Shown: in pieces, positions 25,057 through 33,402 of the stretch
Layout of the letters: each line of letters starts with the position of its first letter
How positions within the stretch are numbered: the first letter of the stretch is position 1
Program-made: the position numbers and the translations under genes
Notes under the pieces: generated by a model
The model's database searches: none
What the model saw: the letters and a program-made list of their open reading frames with translations, nothing else
What the model was told of the DNA's origin: nothing
Assembly: GCF_020982545.1 (NCBI RefSeq)
Contig: NZ_JAJKLK010000006.1
Span: 186,001-250,000 of the forward strand
Length of the DNA: 64,000 bases
Direction: 5' to 3'
Source of the DNA: Streptomyces sp. MNU76
GTDB taxonomy: Bacteria > Actinomycetota > Actinomycetes > Streptomycetales > Streptomycetaceae

Positions 25057-26856
25057 TCACCCGCGTCCCGCCGAGGTCAGGAGCTGCGTCGCCGCGAGCC
25101 GCGCGTACAGCTCGTCCTCGGCCACCAGCTCCTCGTGGGTGCCGACCGCGCGGACCTTGCCCGCGTCCATGACGACGATGCGGTCGGCGTCCGTGACGGT
25201 CGACAGGCGGTGGGCCACCACCAGCACGGTGGTCTCGCGTGCGGTCTCGGCGATGACGTCCCGCAGTGCCAGCTCGTTGACGGCGTCGAGCTGCGAGGTC
25301 GCCTCGTCCAGGAGCAGCAGCCGGGGCCCGCGCAGCAGCGCGCGGGCGATCGCGATGCGCTGGCGCTCGCCGCCGGACAGTTTCGTGCCGCGGTGCCCGA
25401 CCGGGGTGTCCAGGCCGTGCGGGAGACGCTCGACGAGGGCGTCGAGCCTGGTCCGGGTGAGGACCTCGCGTATCTCGTCGTCGGTCGCGCCGGGCGCGGC
25501 GAAGACCAGGTTCTCCCGCAGCGTGCCGGCCAGCACCGGCGCGTCCTGCTCGACGTATCCGATGACGGACCGCAGCTCGGGCAGCGGCCACTGTGTCACG
25601 TCCTTGCCGTCGACCAGGACACGGCCGCCGGTCGCTTCGTAGAACCGCTCGACGAGCGCGAAGACCGTCGACTTGCCCGCTCCCGAGGGGCCGACGAACG
25701 CCGTCATTCCGCCTCCCGGCACCTCGAAGTCCACCCGCTGGTGGATGTCCGGCAACCCGGTCCCGTAGCGGAAGGACACCTCTTCGAAGCGAACCGACGC
25801 CGGACGTGGCCGCACCGTCCTGGTCGCCGCGGGCCGCGCCGACCGGTACCGGTCCTGCTTCTCCGTCGCCAGGCGGTCGACCTGCGCGATCCGGGCGATC
25901 GCGGCCGCGCCCTCCTGGTACTGGGACGCTGCCTCGACCAGCTGGTACACCGGCTCCATCAGGAAGAAGAGGTACAGCAGGAACGCGATGAGCGTGGACA
26001 CGGGCATGTCCCCGGACGCCACCCGCGCCCCGCCGACGGCGAGTACCGCGAGGAACGCCAGCTCGACGGCGAGGTTGTCGGCCGAACCCAGCACGGCCTC
26101 CCACTTCGCGCTGCGCACGCCGTGGCGCCACGCCCTGCGTGCCGCCGCCTCGACGCGAGCGGTCTCCCGCTCCTCGGCGCCGGACGCCTTCACCGTACGG
26201 AACGCGCCGAAGACCCGCTCCAGGCCCGTGGACATCTCCCCGACAGCCGCCTGCGCACGCTCGGCGGCCTCCCCGATCTTCGGCAGCACCAGCGCGGCAG
26301 CCACACCGACGACCGCGACGACTCCGAGCGTGACGCCCAGCAGGACGGCATCGAGGAACGCCATCACCACGACCGCCGCGACCAGCGTCACCGCCCCCGT
26401 CGCCGCGGAGACCACCGCCTGGGTGCTGACGGCCCGCAACAGAGTGGTGTCGGAGGTCACCCGGGACATCAGATCGCCCGGCTGCATCCGGTCCACCTCC
26501 GTGAGGCGCAGCCGCAGCAACCGTCCGATGAGGCTGCGGCGGGCGGCGAGCACCACCGACTCCGCCGTCCGTTCCAGCACAAAGGCACCGAACGCCTCGG
26601 CCACCATGCTCAGCAGGACCAGAACGGTCATGGCCAGCAGAATGGTGCCGATCGTGCCACCGGACGAGAGCCGGTCGACCAGCGCCTTCGTGGCCAGCGG
26701 CTGCAGCAGCCCTCCGGCAGCCCCTACCAGCGCCAACAGCAGACCGAGCGCGACGGCCCACCGGTGCGGACGGACGTACCCGTACAGCGCCTTGAGCGTC
26801 TCGCGGGCGGGCAGGGCCTCGGCACCCGTCGCCTCTGGGGCGGATGCGGTGTTCAC
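25057..26856 (-). CDS. ABC exporter, fused permease-ATPase half transporter
   Basis: A 599-residue type I exporter subunit that should work as a dimer. Residues ~20-320 are the six-helix membrane domain. The ATPase domain has Walker A GPSGAGKST, Q-loop near YVEQDAPVL, signature LSGGERQRIAIARALL, Walker B RLLLLDEATSQLD and switch VLVVAHRLST. GTG 26856 follows AAAGGA closely. All catalytic motifs are intact. The gene lies between two inverted DUF418-like paralogues and is followed by a strong hairpin. Substrates of this drug/lipid/peptide class cannot be predicted from sequence. Confidence 0.93.
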   Translation of the reverse strand: MNTASAPEATGAEALPARETLKALYGYVRPHRWAVALGLLLALVGAAGGLLQPLATKALVDRLSSGGTIGTILLAMTVLVLLSMVAEAFGAFVLERTAESVVLAARRSLIGRLLRLRLTEVDRMQPGDLMSRVTSDTTLLRAVSTQAVVSAATGAVTLVAAVVVMAFLDAVLLGVTLGVVAVVGVAAALVLPKIGEAAERAQAAVGEMSTGLERVFGAFRTVKASGAEERETARVEAAARRAWRHGVRSAKWEAVLGSADNLAVELAFLAVLAVGGARVASGDMPVSTLIAFLLYLFFLMEPVYQLVEAASQYQEGAAAIARIAQVDRLATEKQDRYRSARPAATRTVRPRPASVRFEEVSFRYGTGLPDIHQRVDFEVPGGGMTAFVGPSGAGKSTVFALVERFYEATGGRVLVDGKDVTQWPLPELRSVIGYVEQDAPVLAGTLRENLVFAAPGATDDEIREVLTRTRLDALVERLPHGLDTPVGHRGTKLSGGERQRIAIARALLRGPRLLLLDEATSQLDAVNELALRDVIAETARETTVLVVAHRLSTVTDADRIVVMDAGKVRAVGTHEELVAEDELYARLAATQLLTSAGRG

Positions 26857-27250
26857 AGGATTCCTTTCCTACGTGGTCGGCCGCGCACCGCGTCGGCGGT
26901 TGCCGCGGCCCTAGGGCGTGTGCACAACGGCATCACGGAGATCAGGGCGTACGACGGCCAGGCGCCTGCCCCGAGAGATCCGCGATCGCCGGCTCAGTGC
27001 AGTGGGGGAACGCCCAAGACCGTTCGGGGCGTGCGGCTGGGCGGACTCACTCATGCTCAGTCCCCAGGAACCGCCCCCGACGCGCCGGACCTTCCGGCCG
27101 GTCGGCACGGCAATGCGATGCCGGGCCGAGGCCATGGGAGCCGGTACTCCGGGCGGTGGGGATGACGGCCACGGCGACGGTCCTCGGAGTCGGAGTCGGG
27201 GCGGAACGGCGGGTGAGAGGCGGACGGCTGCGCGGGAGCCGCGGGGCCAC
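26857..27250. other. Gene-free stretch upstream of the ABC exporter
   Basis: It contains the exporter promoter region. A minus-strand frame (MSESAQPHAPNGLGRSP, from about 27060) is Arg-rich with poor codon use and ends at 26911; it may be a relic but no family is recognised. Confidence 0.35.
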
Positions 27251-27278
27251 GGCCTCCGGCGACCGCCCGCCGGAGGCC
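27251..27278 (-). terminator. 11-bp hairpin after the second DUF418-like gene
   Basis: ggcctccggcg (27251-27261) pairs exactly with 27268-27278 across six bases. It lies about 40 bases past the minus-strand stop. Confidence 0.65.
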
Positions 27279-27316
27279 GACTCACGCTCGGACTTCCCGG
27301 GGTGCCCACCCGATGC

Positions 27317-28612
27317 TCATCGGACGCGACGTGCCAGTTTCGTGGCGTCGTTGAGCAGGTGCTCCAGGGGGCCGCGGCGGAAGAAGCGGGACCAGACCGC
27401 CGCGAACACGGTGGCCCCGACGATGAAGCAGAGCAGCAGCCCGAAAGAGGCGGCCTGCGGCGGGGTGGCCGCTTCGCCGGGCAGGGCGAGGATTGCCAGG
27501 ATGTGGCCTACGTAGAGGGTCAGGGACATGGTGCCGACGGCGATGACCGGCGTTGCCGGCCGGCGCAGCCACGGCAGTCGGTCCAACGCCACCGTCGCGC
27601 ACAGGATCACGGTGATCGCGACCCCCAGGCAACCGACGAGGTCGAACGTGGAACCGCTGTGCGGCTCGGCCGCCAGCAGCCCCCAGGCGTCGGGGCCCCC
27701 CAACCCACCACCGACCGGCAAGTCGAAAGATCCCTCTGCCATACCGGGATCCTTCATGGCACCGAACTCCTTCATGGCACCCGGGTCCTGCATGGCAGGC
27801 ATGCCGGCCATGATCTTCTGAGCGCCGCCGGTCAGCCGGAGCGCCAGCCACGAGACGCCGTATCCGAAGGCGATCAGCGCGGGACCGACCACGGCCAGCC
27901 GCCGCCGCACCGCGCCTGAGGCGAGGTCCAGCCGGCCCAACGCCATGCCGGTGACCACGAACGTCATCCAGGTGATCGCCGGGTAGAGGCCGGTGAGCAG
28001 GATGTCGAGCACACCCACGCCGGAGAGGCGCGCGATCGGGTCGTACGAGTCGATGGTGTTCACGATCGACTCACTGAGCAGCGCCCTCAGGGCGTACGCC
28101 AGCTGCGGCGTGACAACCGCGAGCGCGACCGCGATGAGCGCGAGCGTCCTGGCCCGCAGCCGCAGCAGGGGCAGGGACAGCAGGAAGTACACCGCGTAGA
28201 AGTTGAGGATCGTGGCGCCGCCGAAGTTGGTCATCGTCAACGCGGTGCCCACCACCAGCAGGATCACGGCCCGGATCACGATCCTGGCCCTCGCCTGCCG
28301 GCCGGCCAGTCCGGTCTTCGGTTCCAGGCGGCCGGCGATCAGCACCAACGAGAACCCGGCGAGGGTGGCGAACAGCGCCGAGGCCCGGCCGCTCGCCAGC
28401 CAGACGACCCATTCGCCAACGCCTCTGCCGGACGTGGGGAAGGGGTTGAACGGGCCGGTGTGCACGGCGAACATTCCGAACACGGCCAGTGCGCGGGCGA
28501 GGTCCACCCCGACCAGCCGCGCCGTCGACGAAGGGCGTTCCGTCGCCGTGGCGGACTCGGACGCGGGTAAGGGCTGGGGAGGCGCCTCCTTGGCGCTTTG
28601 GATGTCGGTCAC
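27317..28612 (-). CDS. DUF418/DUF1624-like multi-pass membrane protein, paralogue 2
   Basis: A 431-residue paralogue of the gene at 22971. It shares RLVGVDLARALAVFGMF, LAGRQARARIVIRAVILL, GVLDILLTGLYPAITWM and SRFFRRGPLEHLLNDATK. About nine membrane helices are predicted. In the same loop where paralogue 1 has a Gly/Ser/Met repeat, this protein has a Met-rich stretch (MAGMPAMQDPGAMKEFGAM). GTG 28612 is the chosen start: AAGG lies eight bases upstream and the N-terminus then aligns with paralogue 1. The frame is open to 28840 but that extension is Arg-rich. It faces the first paralogue with the ABC exporter between them. Function is unknown. Confidence 0.8.
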   Translation of the reverse strand: MTDIQSAKEAPPQPLPASESATATERPSSTARLVGVDLARALAVFGMFAVHTGPFNPFPTSGRGVGEWVVWLASGRASALFATLAGFSLVLIAGRLEPKTGLAGRQARARIVIRAVILLVVGTALTMTNFGGATILNFYAVYFLLSLPLLRLRARTLALIAVALAVVTPQLAYALRALLSESIVNTIDSYDPIARLSGVGVLDILLTGLYPAITWMTFVVTGMALGRLDLASGAVRRRLAVVGPALIAFGYGVSWLALRLTGGAQKIMAGMPAMQDPGAMKEFGAMKDPGMAEGSFDLPVGGGLGGPDAWGLLAAEPHSGSTFDLVGCLGVAITVILCATVALDRLPWLRRPATPVIAVGTMSLTLYVGHILAILALPGEAATPPQAASFGLLLCFIVGATVFAAVWSRFFRRGPLEHLLNDATKLARRVR

Positions 28613-28642
28613 CGGGACAACCTTGCCGAGGCGGGGGCTGTC

Positions 28643-28661
28643 GACCATCCGCCGAGCTTCG
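28643..28661 (-). promoter_or_regulatory. Shared element upstream of DUF418-like gene, copy 2
   Basis: On the minus strand, cgaagc, four variable bases and cggatggtc end 30 bases before GTG 28612, matching copy 1 at 22921-22939 in sequence and spacing. Confidence 0.45.
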
Positions 28662-29254
28662 GGAGATGTCCCGCCGGTCAGCCGACCGACCCCCTCCGAT
28701 TGGCGGGGGCCGGTCTCGGCCGCGTGGCGGGCTCGTCGCTGCCGGCGCCGAAAGACGGGCATCTGACGCGTAAATGGGTGCAGGTCAGGGAGTGTTTGGG
28801 CAGGACTGGGTGCCCGGTGGCTGTGGGCCGCCCAACTCATGCCCAGGAGGCAGTACTTCAGCCCAAGAGGCAGTACTTCAACTGACGCGCCATGGTGGTC
28901 ACGAAAGGCCCGGGCCGCACGCAGGCCCGGCGGATACGGCTCAGACGATGTCGTGGATGCTGTGCTCGGTCAGGTCGGATGCGTGCCGGGCGATGGCACG
29001 GCCGGTCGGCATACCGCCGGTTCCGGGCCGGGCTGGGAGTGCCCCGACCCCGACCCGAAGAGACGACCCCGAAGGCGCAACACCGACTCAGCGTCGTCCA
29101 GCAGCGGTCGCCGAACCGCGGGTCCTGCACCCGAAGGACGTCAGGCTCTCGGGTCGAGGCCTCGGACGCGCCTCAAGCGGGCCGGAGATCCCGAAGGTGA
29201 TCCAGCCGACCTGGGTGGTACCGGCAGCTCGGCGACTTCTTCATGCGGTCGTCG
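28662..29254. other. Gene-free stretch with a tandem repeat
   Basis: No convincing gene. Frames on both strands are Arg-rich with poor codon use. The only structure seen is the 20-bp direct repeat at 28841-28880. Confidence 0.4.
28841..28880. repeat. 20-bp direct repeat, two copies
   Basis: gcccaggaggcagtacttca (28841-28860) is repeated at 28861-28880 with one mismatch (g to a at the sixth base). It lies about 230 bases upstream of a DUF418-like gene, in non-coding sequence. Confidence 0.85.
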
Positions 29255-30391
29255 TCACGCCGGGTCGATACGGGAGACGCTGCCACGCAGGTCGAGCACG
29301 TACAGCTCGCCGTTGCCTCCCTGCACGAACGAGACGACCCGGCCGCCGTCGACTCCGAGGCTGCTCACGCCGGTCACCTTGCCGTTCTCCATCTGCAGCG
29401 TGCGGATGGTGCCGTCGCAGTAGTCGCTGAACACGTACTGACCCTTGAGGTCCGGGATCGCCCCGCCTCGGTAGACGTATCCGCCGGTGACCGAGCAGCC
29501 AGGCCCGCTGCGGTCGTACTCGTGGATCGGCCGTACGTGGTTCGCGGGCTCCGTCCCGCCCCGGAAGGGATGGTTGCCCTCCATCTGGGACCAGCCGTAG
29601 TTCTCGCCGCCCTTGCTGGATGCCCGCGCCCAGTCGATCTCCTCCCAGGCGCTCTGGCCGACGTCCCCGATCAGCAGGTCGCCCGTGCCCGCGTCGAAGG
29701 AGAACCGCCACGGATTGCGCAGCCCGTACGCCCAGATCTCGTCCTTCGCGTTCGGGTCGTCCACGAACGGGTTGCCCGGCGGGATCGCGTAGGGCTTGCC
29801 GCCGCTCGGGTCGATCCGCAGCAGCTTGCCGAGCAGTGTGCCGAGGTTCTGCCCGTTGCCGTGCGGGTCGCCGGCCGAGCCGCCGTCGCCGAGCGCGATG
29901 TAGAGGTAGCCGTCGGGGCCGAACGCGATGTCACCGCCGTTGTGGTTCGCGTAGGGCTGTGTCTGGGTGAGGACGGTGCGCCGGGTGTCCGGCTGGATCT
30001 TGCCGTCCCGCACCGCGAACTCGTCCACGGTGGTGGTGCCTTGGAGGTTCGTGAACGAGATGTAGAAGTGCGCGAACTCCTTGTCGAACGTGATGCCCAG
30101 CAGGCCACGTTCGCCGCTGGTGGTGGTCTCGCCGGATATGTCGATGACGGGCGCGCCGAGCCCCTCATCGCCCAGGACCCTTACCTTGCCCGCGCGTTCG
30201 GCTATCCAGACCGTGCCGCCGGGACCGGCGGTGCCGACGGATGGATTCTGGGCCGTGGCCACCTTCGTGAGCACGACCTTCGCTGCCTGACGTGGGGCGC
30301 TGGGTTCGTCGGCAGACGCCGTGGTCAAAGCGAGGGAAGCGACGAGGCAGAGAGTGCCGATGATCGCCGAGCTTCTGGTGCGAACTTTCAC
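29255..30391 (-). CDS. Secreted PQQ-type sugar/sorbosone dehydrogenase-like beta-propeller
   Basis: A 378-residue secreted protein of the glucose/sorbosone dehydrogenase family. The N-terminus is a signal peptide (SAIIGTLCLVASLALTTASA). The six-bladed propeller shows AYGLRNPWRFSFD, GDVGQSAWEEID, ENYGWSQMEG and GQYVFSDYCDGTIRTL, plus HNGGDIAFGPDGYLYIALGD, which contains the conserved catalytic-type histidine and Asp/Gly residues. These enzymes oxidise sugars using PQQ and calcium; no PQQ synthesis genes are present here, so activity would need supplied cofactor. GTG 30391 has AGGAGG six bases upstream. Its neighbour is a decayed glycoside hydrolase, hinting at a former sugar locus. Confidence 0.88.
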   Translation of the reverse strand: MKVRTRSSAIIGTLCLVASLALTTASADEPSAPRQAAKVVLTKVATAQNPSVGTAGPGGTVWIAERAGKVRVLGDEGLGAPVIDISGETTTSGERGLLGITFDKEFAHFYISFTNLQGTTTVDEFAVRDGKIQPDTRRTVLTQTQPYANHNGGDIAFGPDGYLYIALGDGGSAGDPHGNGQNLGTLLGKLLRIDPSGGKPYAIPPGNPFVDDPNAKDEIWAYGLRNPWRFSFDAGTGDLLIGDVGQSAWEEIDWARASSKGGENYGWSQMEGNHPFRGGTEPANHVRPIHEYDRSGPGCSVTGGYVYRGGAIPDLKGQYVFSDYCDGTIRTLQMENGKVTGVSSLGVDGGRVVSFVQGGNGELYVLDLRGSVSRIDPA

Positions 30392-30573
30392 CGTGGTCCT
30401 CCTAGAGGCGGCGCACGGGGGAGAGCACCCGGCTGCCAGGGGCAGAGATACCTGGGTGTCGTCCACACCGGCACGCACACCTGGGGGTGGGGGGATGGTG
30501 TTGCGCTACTGGCCACAGGTGAGGCTACCGGGGCAGGGGTTGTTGAAATAGACGAGACTCCGCCACCCATGTA
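30392..30573. other. Upstream region of the dehydrogenase
   Basis: Holds the promoter of the dehydrogenase and the decayed tail of the GH2 relic reading frame. No gene is seen. Confidence 0.35.
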
Positions 30574-30723
30574 CCTCCGCTCCGCCCGGTGGGCTCCGTT
30601 GAGGAGGATCTTGACGCCGTTGACGTACACGCCGTCGCCGGGGCGCACCTCGACGGTGCGGAAGCCGAATCTCTCGTCGACGCGGAGCGAGTCGAAGCCG
30701 TCGGTGTTGCCGTTGTGGATCAC
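30574..30723 (-). pseudogene. Relic of a family GH2 glycoside hydrolase
   Basis: Fifty residues match the junction between the beta-sandwich and barrel of GH2 enzymes (beta-galactosidase/glucuronidase): ERFGFRTVEVRPGDGVYVNG, then VKILLNGAHRAE, where active enzymes have NG..LLRGVNRHE. Neither flank continues into the hundreds of residues expected, and the sequence following becomes Ser/Pro-rich. It is an internal fragment left by deletion. Confidence 0.65.
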
Positions 30724-30817
30724 CTCGGCACTCGTTCAGCGACCTGATCGTTCTGGCCGTCCGGTTGCCGCGCCGGGCGACACCGGCGTGTTGACCGGGA
30801 CTACGGGAGGAGGGTGG

Positions 30818-31741
30818 TCAGCCCGGCGCCGGGCGTGTGCGGCGTGCGGCGCGTGCGGGCCGCCCGACTGCGGCGTACCAGACCAGGGCCGCACATAGGA
30901 AGCCCGCCGCCGCGGAGGTCAGTGACCTGGTGAGGGTGTCGTTCCGTGCGCCGGAGGCGAGGGCGACGGCCAAGGCCAGCGTCAGGGTGATGACGGGCAG
31001 CGCACGAGGGCTCCACGTGGCGCCTGGCGCGGCGGCCGGCGGCAGCAGCCAGGTGGCGAGGCCGTAACAGGCACAGGCCAACAGTGTGGCTCCCAGCACC
31101 TCGCTGGGCCGGTGACCGCCCATGGTCGCACTGGCGGCGGCGATGCAGGCGAGCCACAGCACACCGGTCGTGGCGACATAGGGGCGGACGCGAGGGGAAA
31201 CCATGAGGACGGCGGCGAGGGTCAGCGCGGCGGGGATGGCCGTGTGCCCGCTGGGAAAACCCTGCTCAAGGAGATTCTCCGGCGCACCCACCAGATCAGG
31301 GCGGGGCAGGATGGTCGATTCGAGCACCTCCTTGCCTCCGGTCGTGAAAATGACGACCCCGAGCGCCGCGCAGCCCTGCCACCAGCACCGCCGCACCAGG
31401 GTGAGGACCACGATGACGGCCAGGCCCACCATCAGGGTCGGCTTGGCGCTCAATTCCATCGGCGGCAGGGGCGTCGAGCCGTAGACCGCTCCTGACAGGG
31501 GGTAGATCCATGCCTCTTCGCTGCCCCCTGCACCGAGAGCGAACAGGGCGTTCTCGGCTCGTTGCCCCCACGGGGTGCAGATGGCGAGCAGATAGACCGT
31601 CAGGAACCCCAGGGTGTACAGCAGAGCCGGCATCCACGGCCGTGTCGTACGCGACGGGCTGGGGTCGTCGGGGGCCTCGGGGGCCTGCCTTGAGGCCCCC
31701 GGACGGTGCGTGGGCAGGGACGGAGAATCGTGCTGAGTCAT
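30818..31741 (-). CDS. PAP2-family membrane phosphatase
   Basis: A 307-residue protein with a hydrophilic N-terminus (~35 residues) and five to six membrane helices, of the phosphatidic acid phosphatase type 2 superfamily. The catalytic motifs are KEVLESTILPRP (phosphate-binding), PSGHTAIP (catalytic histidine) and GGHRPSEVLGA, where the usual D after the histidine is E. Substrates of relatives are lipid phosphates or undecaprenyl pyrophosphate. ATG 31741 has a weak GGAAG upstream. No partner gene is obvious; the neighbours are unrelated. Confidence 0.85.
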   Translation of the reverse strand: MTQHDSPSLPTHRPGASRQAPEAPDDPSPSRTTRPWMPALLYTLGFLTVYLLAICTPWGQRAENALFALGAGGSEEAWIYPLSGAVYGSTPLPPMELSAKPTLMVGLAVIVVLTLVRRCWWQGCAALGVVIFTTGGKEVLESTILPRPDLVGAPENLLEQGFPSGHTAIPAALTLAAVLMVSPRVRPYVATTGVLWLACIAAASATMGGHRPSEVLGATLLACACYGLATWLLPPAAAPGATWSPRALPVITLTLALAVALASGARNDTLTRSLTSAAAGFLCAALVWYAAVGRPARAARRTRPAPG

Positions 31742-31836
31742 CGCTCTGTTTCTTCCGTTGAGGGGGACGTTCGGTCACGCACGTCGTGCGGCGCGACGTG
31801 GGCCGCACGGGCTCGGTCGGCCCACCTGGGGCGCTC

Positions 31837-32793
31837 CTATTCGGCGAGTGCCTGCGCCTGTCGGCGCTGGGCGGCGATCGCCAGGGCGGGGAGGGGTGCG
31901 ATCAGCAGGAGGAGGACGACCAGGTCCGGAAAGGACTGCATGAACGCGTCCGGACGGACGACGATCGCCTGCGTGCGGACGAACGCGACCGCCGCGACGG
32001 GGATCAGCCACCGGTGGTCGCCGGTGGCGGCCGTCGCCGCCCACGCGGCGAGCAGCGCGGCGACTTCGAGGACGAACAAACCGCGCTGGAAAGCCGGACT
32101 GACGGAGATGATGTGCAGGCCCCCGGCCACGAACATGGCGAGCACGACGGGAGCCAGCCAGCGGTACGAGCGGCGTCGCAGACGGCTGGGACGGCAGAAC
32201 GCCAGCACGGCGCACGCGGCGCACAGTGTCCCCGAGAGCACCAGGTCACGGGCCGTCAGCGGGGCGCCGAGACCGTAGTAGCTCAGGCCCGCCTTGCCCT
32301 CGTCGCCGAAGAGGGTGCGGCCCTGGGACGTGGTGCCGGCCCAGATCATGGCTGCCGCGGCCGGCAGCGCGATCCACGGCCTGCCACGCAGCAGAGCGAT
32401 CAGACAGCCCAGCGGGAGCAGCCCGTAGGGCAGCAGCCGTATCCGCGTGGGACCTTCGGCCCACGGATACCAGCCGGAGAAGTGGAAGGCGATGGCGTGC
32501 TGTCCGGGGTCGATGCGCAGTGCCCAATGCCACACGTCCTGCAGGTACGGAACCAGCGCCAGCGCGGCGAGGGCCAGGGCGGCCAGATGGATGCCGTCCA
32601 GCCACCACGGCCGGGCCGTGTCGTCGACGACGGCACGGGCGCGGGCCCGCACCCCGGCGCGCACCAGGGCGGCGACTTCCCGCGGCGGGGGCCAGGAGCG
32701 GCCGGGATACGCCTCGGACAGGCAGGCCAGCACCTCCTCTCCCTGTCGGGAACGGTAGGGCTCGGGATAGACCGCAAGCAGCAGACGGTTCAT
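31837..32793 (-). CDS. Membrane protein paired with a PadR regulator
   Basis: A 318-residue protein with about seven hydrophobic helices after a soluble N-terminal segment (LLLAVYPEPYRSRQGEEVL), which resembles the permease-prefix domain found in PadR-linked membrane proteins. The ATG at 32793 overlaps the PadR stop by four bases (ATGA), so the two are translationally coupled. No transporter or enzyme motif is recognised. Control by the PadR protein is likely from the operon layout. Confidence 0.72.
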   Translation of the reverse strand: MNRLLLAVYPEPYRSRQGEEVLACLSEAYPGRSWPPPREVAALVRAGVRARARAVVDDTARPWWLDGIHLAALALAALALVPYLQDVWHWALRIDPGQHAIAFHFSGWYPWAEGPTRIRLLPYGLLPLGCLIALLRGRPWIALPAAAAMIWAGTTSQGRTLFGDEGKAGLSYYGLGAPLTARDLVLSGTLCAACAVLAFCRPSRLRRRSYRWLAPVVLAMFVAGGLHIISVSPAFQRGLFVLEVAALLAAWAATAATGDHRWLIPVAAVAFVRTQAIVVRPDAFMQSFPDLVVLLLLIAPLPALAIAAQRRQAQALAE

Positions 32794-33131
32794 GCCGGGG
32801 CCGCTCCGGCATCCCGCGAGCGTCCGATGACGACGGCCGCCGCCTGCTGCATCCGCAGCGCCTCCCGGCCGAGCGCCTCGGTGCCGTCCTCGGTGAGCCG
32901 GTAGTAGCGCCGCGCCCGCCCGTCCACGATCTCCTCATGACCGGCGGCCACCAGCCCGGCCCGCTCCATCCGCTCCAGCGCGCCGTAGAGAGTGCCGACA
33001 GCGATCCGGAGCCGCCCGTCGGTGGCCTGCTCGGCAGCCTTGATGATGCCGTAACCGTGCAACGGACCATCCATGAGCGCGGCAAGGATGAAGTACTGCG
33101 GTTCCGTCAGGGGCGGATTCCGTCTGGTCAT
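32790..33131 (-). CDS. PadR-family transcriptional repressor
   Basis: A 113-residue winged-helix protein. The family pattern is visible in LTEPQYFILAALMDGPLHGY, GTLYGALERMERAGLV and RRYYRLTEDGTEAL. It heads an operon with the membrane-protein gene. An inverted A/T-rich palindrome (33141-33163) lies nine bases upstream of the start and is a likely operator, implying autoregulation. The ligand is unknown. Confidence 0.92.
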   Translation of the reverse strand: MTRRNPPLTEPQYFILAALMDGPLHGYGIIKAAEQATDGRLRIAVGTLYGALERMERAGLVAAGHEEIVDGRARRYYRLTEDGTEALGREALRMQQAAAVVIGRSRDAGAAPA

Positions 33132-33140
33132 GCATCGAGC

Positions 33141-33163
33141 ATATATCGAGCTACGAAATATAT
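33141..33163. promoter_or_regulatory. Probable PadR operator palindrome
   Basis: The site reads atatatcgagctacgaaatatat, an inverted repeat (atatatcg / cgaaatatat) nine bases before the PadR start. Its A/T content is unusual for the window. The 5' half partly repeats just upstream as catcgag. Confidence 0.65.
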
Positions 33164-33307
33164 CTGCCAGCCCTGAGTGATCACCGGCAGCACCTCCATG
33201 CCTGCGGCGAGCGTCATCGCCTCCCTGGCACGCGGGCCATGAGGTCTGCCATGGCGCTGTGGATCACGGCCTCGGATCGATCGGGCGAGTTCGCCGCGTA
33301 GCCCTTC

Positions 33308-33356
33308 GTGCAGCGGACAGCGCCGCTTCGTTCTCCGACGGCGCTGTCCGCTGCAC
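33308..33356 (-). terminator. Perfect 18-bp hairpin after the NPP1-like gene
   Basis: 33308-33325 pairs exactly with 33339-33356 around a 13-base loop, 46 bases past the minus-strand stop of the NPP1-like gene. No T-tract. Confidence 0.8.
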
Positions 33357-33402
33357 CCAGCCGGGACCACCGCCGGCGGCTGCTCGGTGGTCGGGCCGTG
33401 CG

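Noticed and set aside
26857..27310. Insertion-sequence remnant upstream of the ABC exporter
   Set aside because: No terminal inverted repeats or transposase motifs (DDE, HTH) could be recognised.
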